Notes under the pieces: generated by a model
Seen by the model: the letters and a program-made list of their open reading frames with translations, nothing else
Told to the model about the DNA's origin: nothing
The model's database searches: none
Assembly: GCF_949769195.1 (NCBI RefSeq)
Contig: NZ_OX458333.1
Span: 1,178,001-1,242,000, forward strand
Origin: Methylocaldum szegediense
GTDB lineage: Bacteria > Pseudomonadota > Gammaproteobacteria > Methylococcales > Methylococcaceae
Reading direction: 5' to 3'
Length of the DNA: 64,000 nucleotides
Made by a program: the position numbers and the translations under genes
In this document: positions 9,772 through 19,280 of the stretch, piece by piece
Layout of the letters: the number at the start of each line of letters is the position of its first letter
Position numbering within the stretch: the first letter of the stretch is position 1

Positions 9772-11022
9772 TCAACGCTTGCCGGATTTCTTCGTTTGCT
9801 TCTCTTTTGGTCCGTCTTTCTTATCGGCAACCGGATTCAAAACGTCGTCCAGGGATTTATCCATATTGGCGTACTTGTATTCCGGAATGACGAAGCTCCA
9901 GCGGGCAAAGCGGCGATTGAGGGTTTCGACCTCGCGGTTCAGTGCTTCCAGTCGCTGCTCGCGATCCTTGGCGGGGTCGGTGACGGCTAGAGGTGCGGGG
10001 TCGGGCGTGTTCGCGCTTTGCTCGGTATTTTCCTCAGTCGACTTCGCGGCTTCCTTGTTCTTGGCCTCATAATCCGCCTTCGCCTTGGCCTGTTCAGCCT
10101 GGATGTGCGCGTCGGCCACGGCGTTATCCAGCATCGCCGAGAAACGCGCGAGGCGTTTGTCGTCCTGTTTCCACGCTTGAACATCCACCGTGAGCCCGTC
10201 GAAAGTTCGGTACCGGGCTTTGACGATTTGGTCTTGAGCGGGCGGTGAAGAAGATCCGTCCGGTAAAGCGTCCACCAAGTTCAACCCGCTCAGGGTCGAG
10301 GCCAGCGCGCTGACGGCGGAAGCGTCCTTGAGTTCCCGTCCGGACGGGATATCGGCGACCTTGTAGTCCTTGTCGTCCGGTGCCGTCTTGTATAGGCGCA
10401 GGGGCTTGCCGCTAGGACGGGTTAGGACGACCTCGGCGATGCGGTCTGAAGGAATGTCGGCTAACGCCTTGTCGAGCCACTGTTCCGGCTCACGCTCAAC
10501 CTGTAGGGCTCCTTTCGCCAGCCAGCTTTGCTTGTCCCCGGGACGGCGAACGAACGTTCCGTCAGCCTGACGGCTGATCTTGCCGACGATGAGTTGCACG
10601 GGCTTTCCAAGACCGTCAAAGCTCAGCAAAACTCCGCTGGCGTCCTGACGTTCGACATCCTCGACGCCCAGTTCGGGATAGCGTTCGGCATTTTCGGTCT
10701 TGGGTTCGAGCAGGCTGGCGCCGGCTATTTTCAGCAGCAGTTCCCGCAGTTTGCCGGTGTTCGCGGGATAATCTCCTTTTTCCTTGATTGTCCATCCTTG
10801 GTCTCCGCGCACCAGCGTCACTACCGGTTTCTTCTCAGCGGCAATCACGGTAACGCCCGTCACATCGTTGATGCGGTCGCGCAGTTCAGGCAGGGCGACG
10901 CTTGGGCCTGGGGGCGATTCGCTCGCCGGTTCACGATTGGAAGTGACGATGATAGCCGCAATCACGGCGACTACCGCCAGAGCGGCAAGTACCAACAGGC
11001 TGTTGGTATTAACACGATTCAT
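9772..11022 (-). CDS. DUF4340 membrane-anchored protein of gliding-type ABC operon
   Basis: The 416-residue protein has one N-terminal membrane segment (residues 9-27, SLLVLAALAVVAVIAAII) and a large extracytoplasmic part rich in the DUF4340 pattern of repeated alpha/beta units (for example GDQGWTIKEKGDYPANTGKL and LTRPSGKPLRLYKT). The C terminus from about residue 310 is charged and probably coiled coil (AKADYEAKNKEAAKSTEE). DUF4340 proteins accompany GldG-type ABC systems. The gene is last in the operon, 12 bases after the GldG-like gene. Its exact role is unknown. Confidence 0.88.
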   Translation of the reverse strand: MNRVNTNSLLVLAALAVVAVIAAIIVTSNREPASESPPGPSVALPELRDRINDVTGVTVIAAEKKPVVTLVRGDQGWTIKEKGDYPANTGKLRELLLKIAGASLLEPKTENAERYPELGVEDVERQDASGVLLSFDGLGKPVQLIVGKISRQADGTFVRRPGDKQSWLAKGALQVEREPEQWLDKALADIPSDRIAEVVLTRPSGKPLRLYKTAPDDKDYKVADIPSGRELKDASAVSALASTLSGLNLVDALPDGSSSPPAQDQIVKARYRTFDGLTVDVQAWKQDDKRLARFSAMLDNAVADAHIQAEQAKAKADYEAKNKEAAKSTEENTEQSANTPDPAPLAVTDPAKDREQRLEALNREVETLNRRFARWSFVIPEYKYANMDKSLDDVLNPVADKKDGPKEKQTKKSGKR

Positions 11023-11034
11023 GATGAAACCTCC

Positions 11035-12915
11035 TCAAACCGCTTTATGTCTGGCTTTTCTGGCCTTCCAGCCCAGGAAGGCAAGCGTTGCCAGCGTCAG
11101 CAACACGGGCACGAGGCCGATGTTGATGAACTTCAAGCGCGCGCCCAATGCGTCGATATCGGCATCCAGTTGGCGTCGCACCTCACGCAGTTCTTTGCGG
11201 ATCTCCAACTTGCGCTTTAGGAAGTTTTCCAGTTCCTTCTGCTGTTCCGGACTGAGCACGAACTTTTCGTCCGTGGACTTGCTGCTCTGCAACTCGGTCA
11301 GCTTGCGCTCGGTCTCGGTTAGCTCGCGCTGGAGTTCTTGTTCCTTGACGCGGAATCGGGCATCCGCGGCGCGCTTGAGTTCCTCCACTTTGGTGAAGGG
11401 TCGGCTCGAAACGCCGCGGCCCCGGATTGAGATCAGGTCGGAGGAACCAGCCATGTTATCCACGGCGTTGGCGAACAGGTCGCCGTTGTCGGCGAAAGCG
11501 TTCAGCAATTTCTGGCCGAAGAAGTTTTGGCTTCGAACCCAGAGACGGTCGCTTAGGATGTCCGTATCCGCCACCAGCAGGATTTCACCGGGTTCTTTGG
11601 CTTCGGCGAGATGTCCGGAATCCTTTCTGTCGGGAAAAGCGGTTTTGAACTTACCTTCGAGACGGCAGACCAGGCAGTAGCGCTCGCCACTCGGCTTGTA
11701 ACCGGCGAAGAGACTCGAGGGATCGTTCGAGAACTTAACCTGCTCCGCCGTGACGGTCATGGCCTGATCGGAGGTCTCGATCAAAGGCGTCAACTTGGCC
11801 GAGCTGTCCTTGGCTAGCTTGAAATAACCGGCCGTGGCAACGTGCAAGGTTTCGAGATTGGCAGTGATGACGTCGTCTTGCTTCAGATCGGATCGGGTGA
11901 AGCGCAGCATGGCAGGGTGCCGTACCGGCGCGGTGCCCGGGGCGACGGCGACAGCAAGAGCGTGGGCCCGATCCAACACGACCTTGTCGGGGGAATACTC
12001 GACGCCCCAAGCCTTGAACAGGGCCGGCAAATCGGAGAACTTGGGCGCCAGAATGCCCGCCATGGGGTTGCTGGGATCGGCGCCACCGTCGTCCATCTCG
12101 GCGTTGGGGTCGACGAAGACCAGCAAATGCCCGCCGCGCAGCACGAACTGGTCGAGGGCGTATTGGGCGTCCTCGCTGAGCTGCTTCGGATGGACCACGA
12201 CCAGAACGTTCACGTCCGGATCGACCGATTTCAGATCCGTTGGCTGCAGTGGCTTGACGTCGAACAATTGGGAAAGCTGCTGGTAAACGACCCAGGGTTC
12301 GCGCCGTTCCCGCGTGTACGGATCGAGGCCTCCGGTCATGGGAAGTCCCGACAGGAAACCGATCGTCGGTTTCTTCGCCGTGGCCAGACCGTGAATCAGC
12401 TTGGCCAACTCGTATTCGAGAAACGATTCCTTGCTGGGATCGAAGAACGGAATTGCCGCCCGGCCGTCGGTGGAATTGGTGCCGACCAGTCCGAGGAAGA
12501 TTTTTTCGCCCGAGGGACCGAGAGGAATCCCCTGAAGCCCCGAGGCCGCCGCGCGGTCTTCGGCTTCGGAATAGGGCAGGGGGTCGACCACATCCAGCCG
12601 CAGTTTCCCGGAAGCCCGCGATGCCATTTCCTCGAGCAACTCACGAACCCGTTCGTAGTACACCCGGAGGTTGCGGACATCAGCACGGCCGCTTTCCGCC
12701 GTCGCCTTGTCAGAAAAATAAAGCGTCAGATGGATAGGCTCGTCGAGCTTGGCGAGTATGTTGCGGGTGCCTTGCGACAAGGTGTAGAGCGAATTCTCGG
12801 TCAAATCGAGTCGGGCGCCGCGGAATAGGGTGTTGGAAAGCAGCGCCAGTGCCACGAAGAGCACCGCCAGAAGGCCTAAGGTGCCGTGAGTTACGGTTTT
12901 GCGATTCAAAATCAT
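11035..12915 (-). CDS. GldG-like extracytoplasmic ABC auxiliary protein
   Basis: The 626-residue protein resembles GldG/ABC_transp_aux, the substrate-side partner of gliding-type ABC exporters. It has an N-terminal membrane segment (GLLAVLFVALALLSNTLF), the family motif LDLTENSLYTLSQGTRNIL, a long extracytoplasmic domain, a coiled coil at about residues 520-590 and a C-terminal membrane segment (IGLVPVLLTLATLAFLG). ATG 12915 is preceded by GGAGGAG at a good distance, which decides the start over an upstream Met. It lies between the permease and DUF4340 genes. Confidence 0.9.
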   Translation of the reverse strand: MILNRKTVTHGTLGLLAVLFVALALLSNTLFRGARLDLTENSLYTLSQGTRNILAKLDEPIHLTLYFSDKATAESGRADVRNLRVYYERVRELLEEMASRASGKLRLDVVDPLPYSEAEDRAAASGLQGIPLGPSGEKIFLGLVGTNSTDGRAAIPFFDPSKESFLEYELAKLIHGLATAKKPTIGFLSGLPMTGGLDPYTRERREPWVVYQQLSQLFDVKPLQPTDLKSVDPDVNVLVVVHPKQLSEDAQYALDQFVLRGGHLLVFVDPNAEMDDGGADPSNPMAGILAPKFSDLPALFKAWGVEYSPDKVVLDRAHALAVAVAPGTAPVRHPAMLRFTRSDLKQDDVITANLETLHVATAGYFKLAKDSSAKLTPLIETSDQAMTVTAEQVKFSNDPSSLFAGYKPSGERYCLVCRLEGKFKTAFPDRKDSGHLAEAKEPGEILLVADTDILSDRLWVRSQNFFGQKLLNAFADNGDLFANAVDNMAGSSDLISIRGRGVSSRPFTKVEELKRAADARFRVKEQELQRELTETERKLTELQSSKSTDEKFVLSPEQQKELENFLKRKLEIRKELREVRRQLDADIDALGARLKFINIGLVPVLLTLATLAFLGWKARKARHKAV

Positions 12916-12931
12916 CTTCCGGAACTCCTCC

Positions 12932-13666
12932 TTAATCCGCCTTCTTGAGATCGATGACGACGGCATTGGCGTAGAGCCAAAAACCGATGACGAGCAGGAA
13001 ATAGAACAGGTCTCGCAAATCGATCACGCCCCGCGAAATGGCATTGAAATGGGTCAGGAAGCTGAGCCCGGCGATGGCGTCGACCAAGCCCTGCGGTGCA
13101 ACTGCGCGGAACACGTCCAAGACCAGCGGAAATCCGGCCAAGAGAAACAGAAAGCACACGACCACGCTGAGGATGAACGCGATTACCTGGCTGCGTGTCG
13201 TTGCCGACAGGCAAGCGCCTATAGCCAGAAACGCGCCCGCCATTAGCAGGCTGCCGAGATAGCCAGTGAGGATGACGCCGTTATCCGGGTCGCCGAGATA
13301 ATTGACGGTGATCCAGATCGGGAAGGTCAGCAACAGGGCGAGGCCGATAAAGGACCAGGCGGCGAGAAACTTGGCGACCACCGCCTGCCACATGGTAACG
13401 GGCAGGGTCAACAGCAGCTCGATGGTGCCGCTCTTGCGCTCATCGGCCCACAGCCGCATCGCCACTGCCGGGACCAAGAACAGGTAGAGCCAAGGATGAT
13501 ATTGGAAGAAAGGTTCCAGATCCGCTTGGCCGCGTTCATAAAACCCGCCGAGATAAAACGTGAAGGAGCCGGAGAGCAATAGGAAAATCACGATAAAGAC
13601 GTAAGCCACCGGCGTTGCGAAATAGCTGCTCAGCTCGCGTTTGTATAGCGTCAGGATCGGGTTCAT
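12932..13666 (-). CDS. ABC-2 type permease, gliding-type
   Basis: The 244-residue protein has six hydrophobic segments, consistent with an ABC-2 permease of the GldF kind. The first follows TLYKRELSSYFATPVAYVF, and the loop RLWADERKSGTIELLLTLPV is typical of this family. It should form the membrane pore for the ATPase encoded immediately upstream, with which it overlaps by four bases (13663-13666). Confidence 0.92.
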   Translation of the reverse strand: MNPILTLYKRELSSYFATPVAYVFIVIFLLLSGSFTFYLGGFYERGQADLEPFFQYHPWLYLFLVPAVAMRLWADERKSGTIELLLTLPVTMWQAVVAKFLAAWSFIGLALLLTFPIWITVNYLGDPDNGVILTGYLGSLLMAGAFLAIGACLSATTRSQVIAFILSVVVCFLFLLAGFPLVLDVFRAVAPQGLVDAIAGLSFLTHFNAISRGVIDLRDLFYFLLVIGFWLYANAVVIDLKKAD

Positions 13667-14604
13667 GCGCTGGCCTCCCGTGTGTGCGGCAGGGTGATGC
13701 TGCGGAAAACCTCGTCCAGACGGCCGGTTTCGAGCTGCAATTCGCGTATGGCGACGCCCTTGGCCTTGAGCGCGTCGCTGACCGCCGCGAGAATCTGCTT
13801 GCCCTTGCGTGGGAAAGCGGTAATCCGCTGGTCGAGTGGATCGATCTCGACGCTCTCGATGTCGGGAATCGCGCCCAGGGCTTCCTTCGCTTTCTCGGTT
13901 TCGGTCGTGGTCAGCGACACCGCCATGTGATAACGGGAGCGCGCCTCGAGTTCGGCGGGAGTGGCGTCGGCGAGGAGCTTTCCGCCGGCGATGATGATCG
14001 CCCGATTACACACGGCATTGACCTCTTCCAGAATATGGGTGGAAATCACGATGACCTTGTCCTTCGCCATGGCATTGATGAGCATGCGGACTTCGTGCTT
14101 CTGGTTCGGGTCGAGGCCATCGGTCGGTTCGTCCAGAATCAGGACGGGCGGATCGTGGAGAATGGCTTGAGCCAGGCCGACACGACGCTTGAAGCCCTTG
14201 GATAGCGTTTCGATGGGCTGTTCCAATACGCCTTCCAGTTGCAGCCGGCCGATGACATCGTCCAGGCGCCGCTTGCGTTCCTCCCCTTTCAAACCGCGCA
14301 CATCGGCTAGGAACCCGAGGAATGCGCGCGGCGTCATTTCTCCGTAGGCGGGAGCGCCTTCCGGCAAATAGCCGAGCGCCCGCTTGGCTTCTATAGGCTG
14401 ACTTTCGACGTCGAAGCCGCACACTTTGGCACTGCCCGAACTCGGCGCGAGGAAACCCGCGATCATCTTCATGGTGGTGGATTTGCCGGCGCCGTTCGGT
14501 CCCAGGAATCCCAGCACCTGGCCGGGATCGACGCGGAACGAGATGTTGTCTACGGCGGTAAAGTGGCCGTAATGTTTGGTCAATGCAGACGTTTCGATCA
14601 TCAC
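13663..14604 (-). CDS. ABC transporter ATP-binding protein, GldA-like
   Basis: This is the nucleotide-binding subunit of the gliding-type ABC system, 313 residues. It has Walker A GPNGAGKSTT near residue 34, the signature LSKGFKRRVGLAQAI near residue 134 and Walker B PVLILDEPTDGLD, with a C-terminal accessory domain. GTG 14604 and ATG 14601 are both possible starts. It is followed directly by the permease, GldG-like and DUF4340 genes. In Gammaproteobacteria such operons occur outside true gliders, and the substrate is unknown. Confidence 0.93.
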   Translation of the reverse strand: MMIETSALTKHYGHFTAVDNISFRVDPGQVLGFLGPNGAGKSTTMKMIAGFLAPSSGSAKVCGFDVESQPIEAKRALGYLPEGAPAYGEMTPRAFLGFLADVRGLKGEERKRRLDDVIGRLQLEGVLEQPIETLSKGFKRRVGLAQAILHDPPVLILDEPTDGLDPNQKHEVRMLINAMAKDKVIVISTHILEEVNAVCNRAIIIAGGKLLADATPAELEARSRYHMAVSLTTTETEKAKEALGAIPDIESVEIDPLDQRITAFPRKGKQILAAVSDALKAKGVAIRELQLETGRLDEVFRSITLPHTREASA

Positions 14605-14640
14605 CGAATCCTCCCCGGAAGGATACGGAATCGTTTCAGA

Positions 14641-15675
14641 TCAAAATACATACGTTTTACTACCTCCTTTCGGTCGTGATTTGCTAGATATCCGAGCACG
14701 AGTCATTGTGATGCCCCCGTCGTATTCAAGCCGTACCGGATCGAGATCGGTACGCTTGACGACACGCTCCATCGGCCGGTTGGTGCGGATTCCGATTCTT
14801 TTAGCTCGAAGGCCGCGTCGCTGGCGGTTGTTCCATGCATTCAACTTTGGCCCGCGTGGAGGCGGCGGATCGGCGTATCGGTTGTTCAAAGCAAGCGCCG
14901 GCGTTACCCCTTCGCCGATTTCGTTGAGAGGTTTGTCCATCCACAGCCGGTATCCGGGCCAGTGTTCCACGCGCAGCAGGCGACGCAACGGAGTCTTGAT
15001 CACCGAGACGCACAAGCCGATAGAGAGCAGACACCACACCGCGGCATGTTCGTTCGGGTGGCGGGTCAGGATGTCGGCCAGCAGCGGTCCCGCGACGAGA
15101 TGAAGCGCGACGAATCGCCATGAGCCGTAAAGGAAAGGCAAGAAAAAACTGGCCGCGAAGTAGGCAAATCCGTGCAAGCCGAACCGGAATGGGATGAGAT
15201 GGTTGGGATAATCCGAGAGCAGTCCGTTAAGCGGAAGCTGCCAGGCGATATGCCAGTCTCCGGATGTGGAACACACGAGCCGTCCGCAGAACCCTTCGTA
15301 TCCCGGGATGCAGGTTCTCGCCCAGGAAAAGGGATACAGCTTGAGCAGCATCGCCAAGCTGGCCAATCCGCACAATGAGTACACGATCCCGCTGATTCGC
15401 CGCTTTACCTGCTCGGGAATGAAGTACAGCGCGACCATGTTGACGAAGAAAGGCTGAAACGTGATATGGAGATACCCCAGCCAGGTTAACAGTTGGTTCT
15501 GCGGGGTATCGCACTGGTCGATGTAGATATAGGTCGCGGCCTGCAATAATTCCATGCAGGCGAAATAGGTCAGGGGCACCCAAAGCTCCCGAGTTTCCCC
15601 TTTGTAGGCCAAGTAGCTTGCTGTCGCAAAACCGCTCGTCGCTAGCATGGCCGAAGCTTCACCGCTCCAACACAT
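14641..15675 (-). CDS. DUF5765 integral membrane protein
   Basis: The 344-residue protein begins with the family hallmark MCWSGEASAML and has seven or so hydrophobic segments up to residue 240, including YLHITFQPFFVNMVALYF. The last 90 residues are polar, basic and proline-containing, an extension beyond the membrane domain. I recall the family as DUF5765, with no known function. It lies 36 bases upstream of the ABC ATPase gene on the same strand and may share its transcript. Confidence 0.8.
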   Translation of the reverse strand: MCWSGEASAMLATSGFATASYLAYKGETRELWVPLTYFACMELLQAATYIYIDQCDTPQNQLLTWLGYLHITFQPFFVNMVALYFIPEQVKRRISGIVYSLCGLASLAMLLKLYPFSWARTCIPGYEGFCGRLVCSTSGDWHIAWQLPLNGLLSDYPNHLIPFRFGLHGFAYFAASFFLPFLYGSWRFVALHLVAGPLLADILTRHPNEHAAVWCLLSIGLCVSVIKTPLRRLLRVEHWPGYRLWMDKPLNEIGEGVTPALALNNRYADPPPPRGPKLNAWNNRQRRGLRAKRIGIRTNRPMERVVKRTDLDPVRLEYDGGITMTRARISSKSRPKGGSKTYVF

Positions 15676-16121
15676 GAGGCGATCCCAAAACTCGATTAAA
15701 AGCTTGAATTAAAAAGTCGAAAACTTAGCCGAACTTCCGGGTTTCTGTCGACCGATCCATCCAAAATTCGGCTAAGGGCAGCGAATTTACGGTTCTTTTC
15801 AACCATGTCAATAGGACGACGTCCCGCCGTTGGACGACAGTGTTTCGAGAATGGTTCCCGTGAAAGCCGAGTGTTCCCGATTGCCACTGGGGTGGCCAAC
15901 AACGCGGCGAAACCGCGGTCCTAATGGTAAGAGTAGAGCTGGCCATACGGCCGCATGACGGCGGCATGGTCATGACGCTGGTGGAGTACCGATTGGGGAA
16001 CCGAAGTGGCGGTGATCAATAGCCTTCCTTGTTGGTCCCGAAAAACCTTCGACAGGGCCCCCGAAGGGCACTAGGTGAAGGGCCCATTGAGACGCGCTTA
16101 AGTGGAATCAGGAGACGACTC
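15676..16121. other. Intergenic region, no gene seen
   Basis: The region separates divergent genes and should hold both promoters. I see no coding frame with support. Short GC-rich palindromic stretches occur near 16050-16085 (AGGGCCC and GAAGGGC motifs). Confidence 0.4.
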
Positions 16122-17141
16122 ATGAAAGCTTATGAATTGGGTGGCTTCGGTATCGATTCGTTGGTTCTTGCCGAAAAGCCAATACCTCAGCCAGGACCAG
16201 GCCAGGTGCTCGTGAAGATGCGGGCGTGGTCGCTCAACTATCGAGATCTGATGGTGATCAAGGGCAGCTATCGACCGAATCTTCCGCTGCCGATGACGCC
16301 GCTTTCGGACGTCGTCGGGGAGGTGGTCGGTGTCGGACCGGGCGTGTCGCGGGTAAGCGTAGGCCAGAGGGTGGCGGGCATTTTCATGCCCAAGTGGTTG
16401 GAGGGCGAATTAACCGAAGAGAAGGCTAAGAGCGCGCTGGGCGGAGGGGAGGCCGGCATGGCGGCGGAGTACGTCGTGCTGGACGCGGACGGGGTGGTCT
16501 CGGTTCCGGACTATCTCAGCGACGAAGAGGCCGCGACCCTGCCGTGTGCGGCCGTGACGGCCTGGCACGCGATCGTTGCGTCGGGCAAGGTGAAGGCAGG
16601 CGACACGGTGTTGACCCTAGGCACGGGCGGCGTCTCGCTGTTCGCACTGCAGTTCGCCAAATTGTACGGAGCGCGGGTGATCATCACCTCCAGCAGTGAC
16701 GAAAAGCTGGCGCGAGCGCTTGCTCTAGGCGCATCCGACGGCATCAATTACAAGACCACGCCCGAATGGGGCCGGCGTGTGCGGGAACTCACCGACGGGG
16801 TCGGCGTCGACCATGTGGTCGAGCTCGGCGGTGCGGGCACGCTGGAACAGTCGCTGAAAGCCGTGCGCATGGGCGGTCGTATCAGCCTGATCGGCGTTCT
16901 ATCCGGTAAGGGTCGGATCGACCCCACGCCTATCCTGATGAAGAACGTGTGCGTACAAGGCATTTTCGTTGGCAGTCGCGCGATGTTCGAAGCGATGAAC
17001 GATGCGATTGTGCGGCACCAGTTGCGGCCCGTGGTGGACCGCGTGTTTCCGTTTGCGGAACTGCCGGACGCCCTTCGCTATATGGAGCGGGGTGCCCATT
17101 TCGGCAAGATCGCCCTGAGTTTACGCGAAGAGGAGAAGTGA
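16122..17141 (+). CDS. Zinc-independent MDR alcohol dehydrogenase / quinone oxidoreductase
   Basis: The 339-residue protein is a medium-chain dehydrogenase/reductase. An N-terminal GroES-like domain (residues 1-120, with WSLNYRDLMVIKGSY) is followed by a Rossmann domain with a cofactor loop LTLGTGGVSLFALQFAKLYGA written across residues 162-183. It lacks the catalytic and structural cysteine sets of zinc alcohol dehydrogenases, so an NADPH:quinone or enoyl reductase role is likely. ATG 16122 follows CAGGAGA. The next gene starts two bases after its stop, so the two are co-transcribed. Confidence 0.88.
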   Translation: MKAYELGGFGIDSLVLAEKPIPQPGPGQVLVKMRAWSLNYRDLMVIKGSYRPNLPLPMTPLSDVVGEVVGVGPGVSRVSVGQRVAGIFMPKWLEGELTEEKAKSALGGGEAGMAAEYVVLDADGVVSVPDYLSDEEAATLPCAAVTAWHAIVASGKVKAGDTVLTLGTGGVSLFALQFAKLYGARVIITSSSDEKLARALALGASDGINYKTTPEWGRRVRELTDGVGVDHVVELGGAGTLEQSLKAVRMGGRISLIGVLSGKGRIDPTPILMKNVCVQGIFVGSRAMFEAMNDAIVRHQLRPVVDRVFPFAELPDALRYMERGAHFGKIALSLREEEK

Positions 17142-17143
17142 CG

Positions 17144-17836
17144 ATGAGAATCCTGATGGTTTTGACCTCGCACGATCGGCTCGGCGACACGGGCCAGAAG
17201 ACTGGCTTGTGGTTGGAAGAATTCGCCGCGCCGTACTTCGCATTCATCGATGCCGGAGCCGACGTTACCTTGGCCTCGCCCAAGGGTGGACTGCCTCCAA
17301 TTGACCCGAAAAGTCGTCAGCCGGAGGTGCGAACGGAGGCGCTCATCCGTTTCGACAACGAACCCGCCGCCAAGGTCGCGCTCGCCAATACCGTGGAGCT
17401 GTCTGCGATTTCGCCTTCCGATTACGATGCCGTGTTTTACCCAGGCGGCCATGGGCCTTTATGGGACCTCGCCGAAGATCCGAATTCCATTGCACTGATC
17501 GAAGCGCTGTATGCCGCAGGCAAGCCCGTGGCTGCGGTGTGCCACGGGCCGGCCGCATTCCGTCATGCCAAGGCGCCGGATGGCTCGCCGCTGGTGCAAG
17601 GAAAGTCGGTCACCGGTTTCGCCAACTCCGAGGAGGAAGAAGTGGGTCTTACGCAGGTGGTCCCGTTTCTGGTTGAAGACATGCTGCGCGAGAACGGCGG
17701 CAAGTATTCGAAAGCCGAGAATTGGATGCCCCATGTGGTGACCGACGGGAATTTGATCACTGGACAGAATCCGGCCTCTTCGGAAACCGCGGCGATGGCG
17801 CTCCTGAGACAATTCAAAGCGGCGACGCACGGATAA
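17144..17836 (+). CDS. DJ-1/PfpI family protein, Hsp31-like glyoxalase/deglycase type
   Basis: The 230-residue protein is a type 1 glutamine-amidotransferase-like hydrolase of the Hsp31/YajL group. The nucleophile elbow AVCHGPAA places Cys133 and His134, and Glu25 or Glu26 (GLWLEEFAAPY) supplies the acid. The segment YDAVFYPGGHGPLWDL is typical. Members convert methylglyoxal to lactate or repair glycated groups. It is coupled to the preceding oxidoreductase, suggesting shared aldehyde or quinone stress handling. Confidence 0.9.
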   Translation: MRILMVLTSHDRLGDTGQKTGLWLEEFAAPYFAFIDAGADVTLASPKGGLPPIDPKSRQPEVRTEALIRFDNEPAAKVALANTVELSAISPSDYDAVFYPGGHGPLWDLAEDPNSIALIEALYAAGKPVAAVCHGPAAFRHAKAPDGSPLVQGKSVTGFANSEEEEVGLTQVVPFLVEDMLRENGGKYSKAENWMPHVVTDGNLITGQNPASSETAAMALLRQFKAATHG

Positions 17837-18031
17837 GAGCCGCTGAGTCCCAAGACTCTTCGACGGCAGAGACGAACGGATTTGATGAGCCCAAAGTACC
17901 GAGGCTTTACTCCCAAAATGCCCGGGGCGGCTTTTCCGTCGGTAAACCCGGCGACAAATACTTTTCGCATTCGGAGCAGATAGGTTCGAGCCTAACAATG
18001 ATCTCCGGCTCGAACCGACGTACCCAAAGAC

Positions 18032-18064
18032 GAGAGTGCACGCCGCTTAGCGGCGCGCACTCTC
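18032..18064. repeat. Strong hairpin after the DJ-1 gene
   Basis: The arms GAGAGTGCACGCCGC and GCGGCGCGCACTCTC pair around a TTA loop with two mismatches. No T tract follows, so it is not a standard intrinsic terminator, but it may stabilise the 3' end of the upstream transcript. Confidence 0.6.
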
Positions 18065-18107
18065 AAGAGAACGATTCAGTGGTAGAACTTACGCAGAAGC
18101 GCTTTCG

Positions 18108-18216
18108 GTTCCCTCTCCCTCAGGGAGAGGGTTAGGGTGAGGGGGATGAAATGAAGGAACTTCCTTTCCGATCCCCTCATCCCGAACCTTTCCCAGAGGG
18201 AGAAGGGGCGAGATGC
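18108..18216. repeat. CCCTCTCCC-type intergenic palindromic repeat
   Basis: The element contains CCCTCTCCCTCAGGGAGAGGG and its partially complementary second half GGGGATGAAA...CCCCTCATCCC with GGGAGAAGGGGCGAG at the end. It is an intergenic repeat of the widespread CCCTCTCC family found between genes in proteobacteria. Confidence 0.7.
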
Positions 18217-18224
18217 GTAAGTCC

Positions 18225-18371
18225 TTAATGGCTTTGCCTTTGCTCGGCATCATCCTCGCTTTCCTGCCGAGCCTTCTCTTCCTCGATCTTCTTCACAATC
18301 TTGCGTATCTCTTCCTCGTCAAGTCCGCTCAGCCCCGCGAGTTCGTTCAGCAAAAAGTCCTCGTAGTTCAT
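18225..18371 (-). CDS. Small acidic coiled-coil protein
   Basis: A 48-residue frame starts at ATG 18371, preceded by GAGGAACGG. The product (MNYEDFLLNELAGLSGLDEE, then EIRKIVKKIEEEKARQESED) is strongly charged and helical, and ends in a His. No family is recognised. The regular heptad-like spacing and the ribosome site make it more plausible than chance, but nothing around it suggests a role. Confidence 0.5.
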   Translation of the reverse strand: MNYEDFLLNELAGLSGLDEEEIRKIVKKIEEEKARQESEDDAEQRQSH

Positions 18372-18596
18372 AATCCGTTCCTCGATGATTGAAGGCTTCG
18401 AATGCCTTTTCGTAAGGCTTGTCCTTTTGACTCGTGCAGCTTCGAAAAGAGCCCTGTCCGCCACGAATTTTTGATGTTTGCGGTCGGTTCGGCCGAGCGG
18501 GCCTAAGAGCGACGTATAAGATAAGGAAAGATCGCGAACATCCGTTCGCATCGAGCCCTTCGACGGCCCTGTCGAAGGACTTGACCAGAGCTCCCG

Positions 18597-19280
18597 TTAC
18601 TTCTTCGAGGGCGTCTCAGGAGTCTTTCCGATTACGATGTCGAAGTGCGCCGTGAGCCCGCCGATACCGGGATCGTCGGCCGGCGCGAAATCAACCAGGA
18701 TGGCTTCGCGGGCAGCTTTGTCCCAAATCTGGCGAAGAATGAAATCCTGTTCGTTCAAAGGATGGCCTTTGATGTAGAGCTGCGTGGTTAACATCCGCTG
18801 CCCGTCTTTCTTAACCACGACATGAATGTGCGGCGTGCGCTGCGCTCCGGCAACATAAGGAACCGGCTTGATGGTGCGGAAGTAATACTCGCCGTTGGGG
18901 CCGGTCAAACATCGCCCGAATCCCTGGAAATTCTCGTCGCGTCGCTCGCGATGGGGACTCGCCGAGTGCAAATAAATGCCGTTGTGGTCCACCTGCCAAA
19001 TCTCGACGACCGCATTTGGGACAGGCTCCCCAGCGGTGCCGAGGACTCGTCCCATAAGGTGTGTGACTTCCCCGGCTGCCGGCGTGACCGAGTCGTTGAC
19101 CAACAGCAGATCGTTGTCAGTGTCCGGCGGGAGTCGGTCAGGATAAAACGGTCCCTCGGGTTGCCGCGGGGTGCGCGTTAGTTCAGCAGCTGATGTCCCG
19201 CTCGCAGCGATCATTGCAGCGGCCAGGGCAAAATATCGAAATAGAAACCTCCGGACCGGGGATGAATGTTCGGATGTCAT
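18597..19280 (-). CDS. Exported intradiol ring-cleavage dioxygenase-like protein
   Basis: The 227-residue protein belongs to the catechol/protocatechuate 3,4-dioxygenase superfamily, which uses non-haem Fe(III). Candidate ligands are Tyr103 (HNGIYLH), Tyr142 (KPVPY), His151 and His153 (TPHIHVVV). An N-terminal segment with paired arginines (VRRFLFRYFALAAAM) and cleavage near GTSAAE suggests export, perhaps by Tat. Most catabolic members are cytosolic, so an exported protein of unknown aromatic or non-aromatic substrate is more likely. ATG 19280 is chosen for the signal peptide. Confidence 0.82.
   Translation of the reverse strand: MTSEHSSPVRRFLFRYFALAAAMIAASGTSAAELTRTPRQPEGPFYPDRLPPDTDNDLLLVNDSVTPAAGEVTHLMGRVLGTAGEPVPNAVVEIWQVDHNGIYLHSASPHRERRDENFQGFGRCLTGPNGEYYFRTIKPVPYVAGAQRTPHIHVVVKKDGQRMLTTQLYIKGHPLNEQDFILRQIWDKAAREAILVDFAPADDPGIGGLTAHFDIVIGKTPETPSKK

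Noticed and set aside
11842-12828. Long plus-strand frame of 328 codons
   Set aside because: It is the complementary-strand shadow of the GldG-like gene and has no ribosome site or domain.
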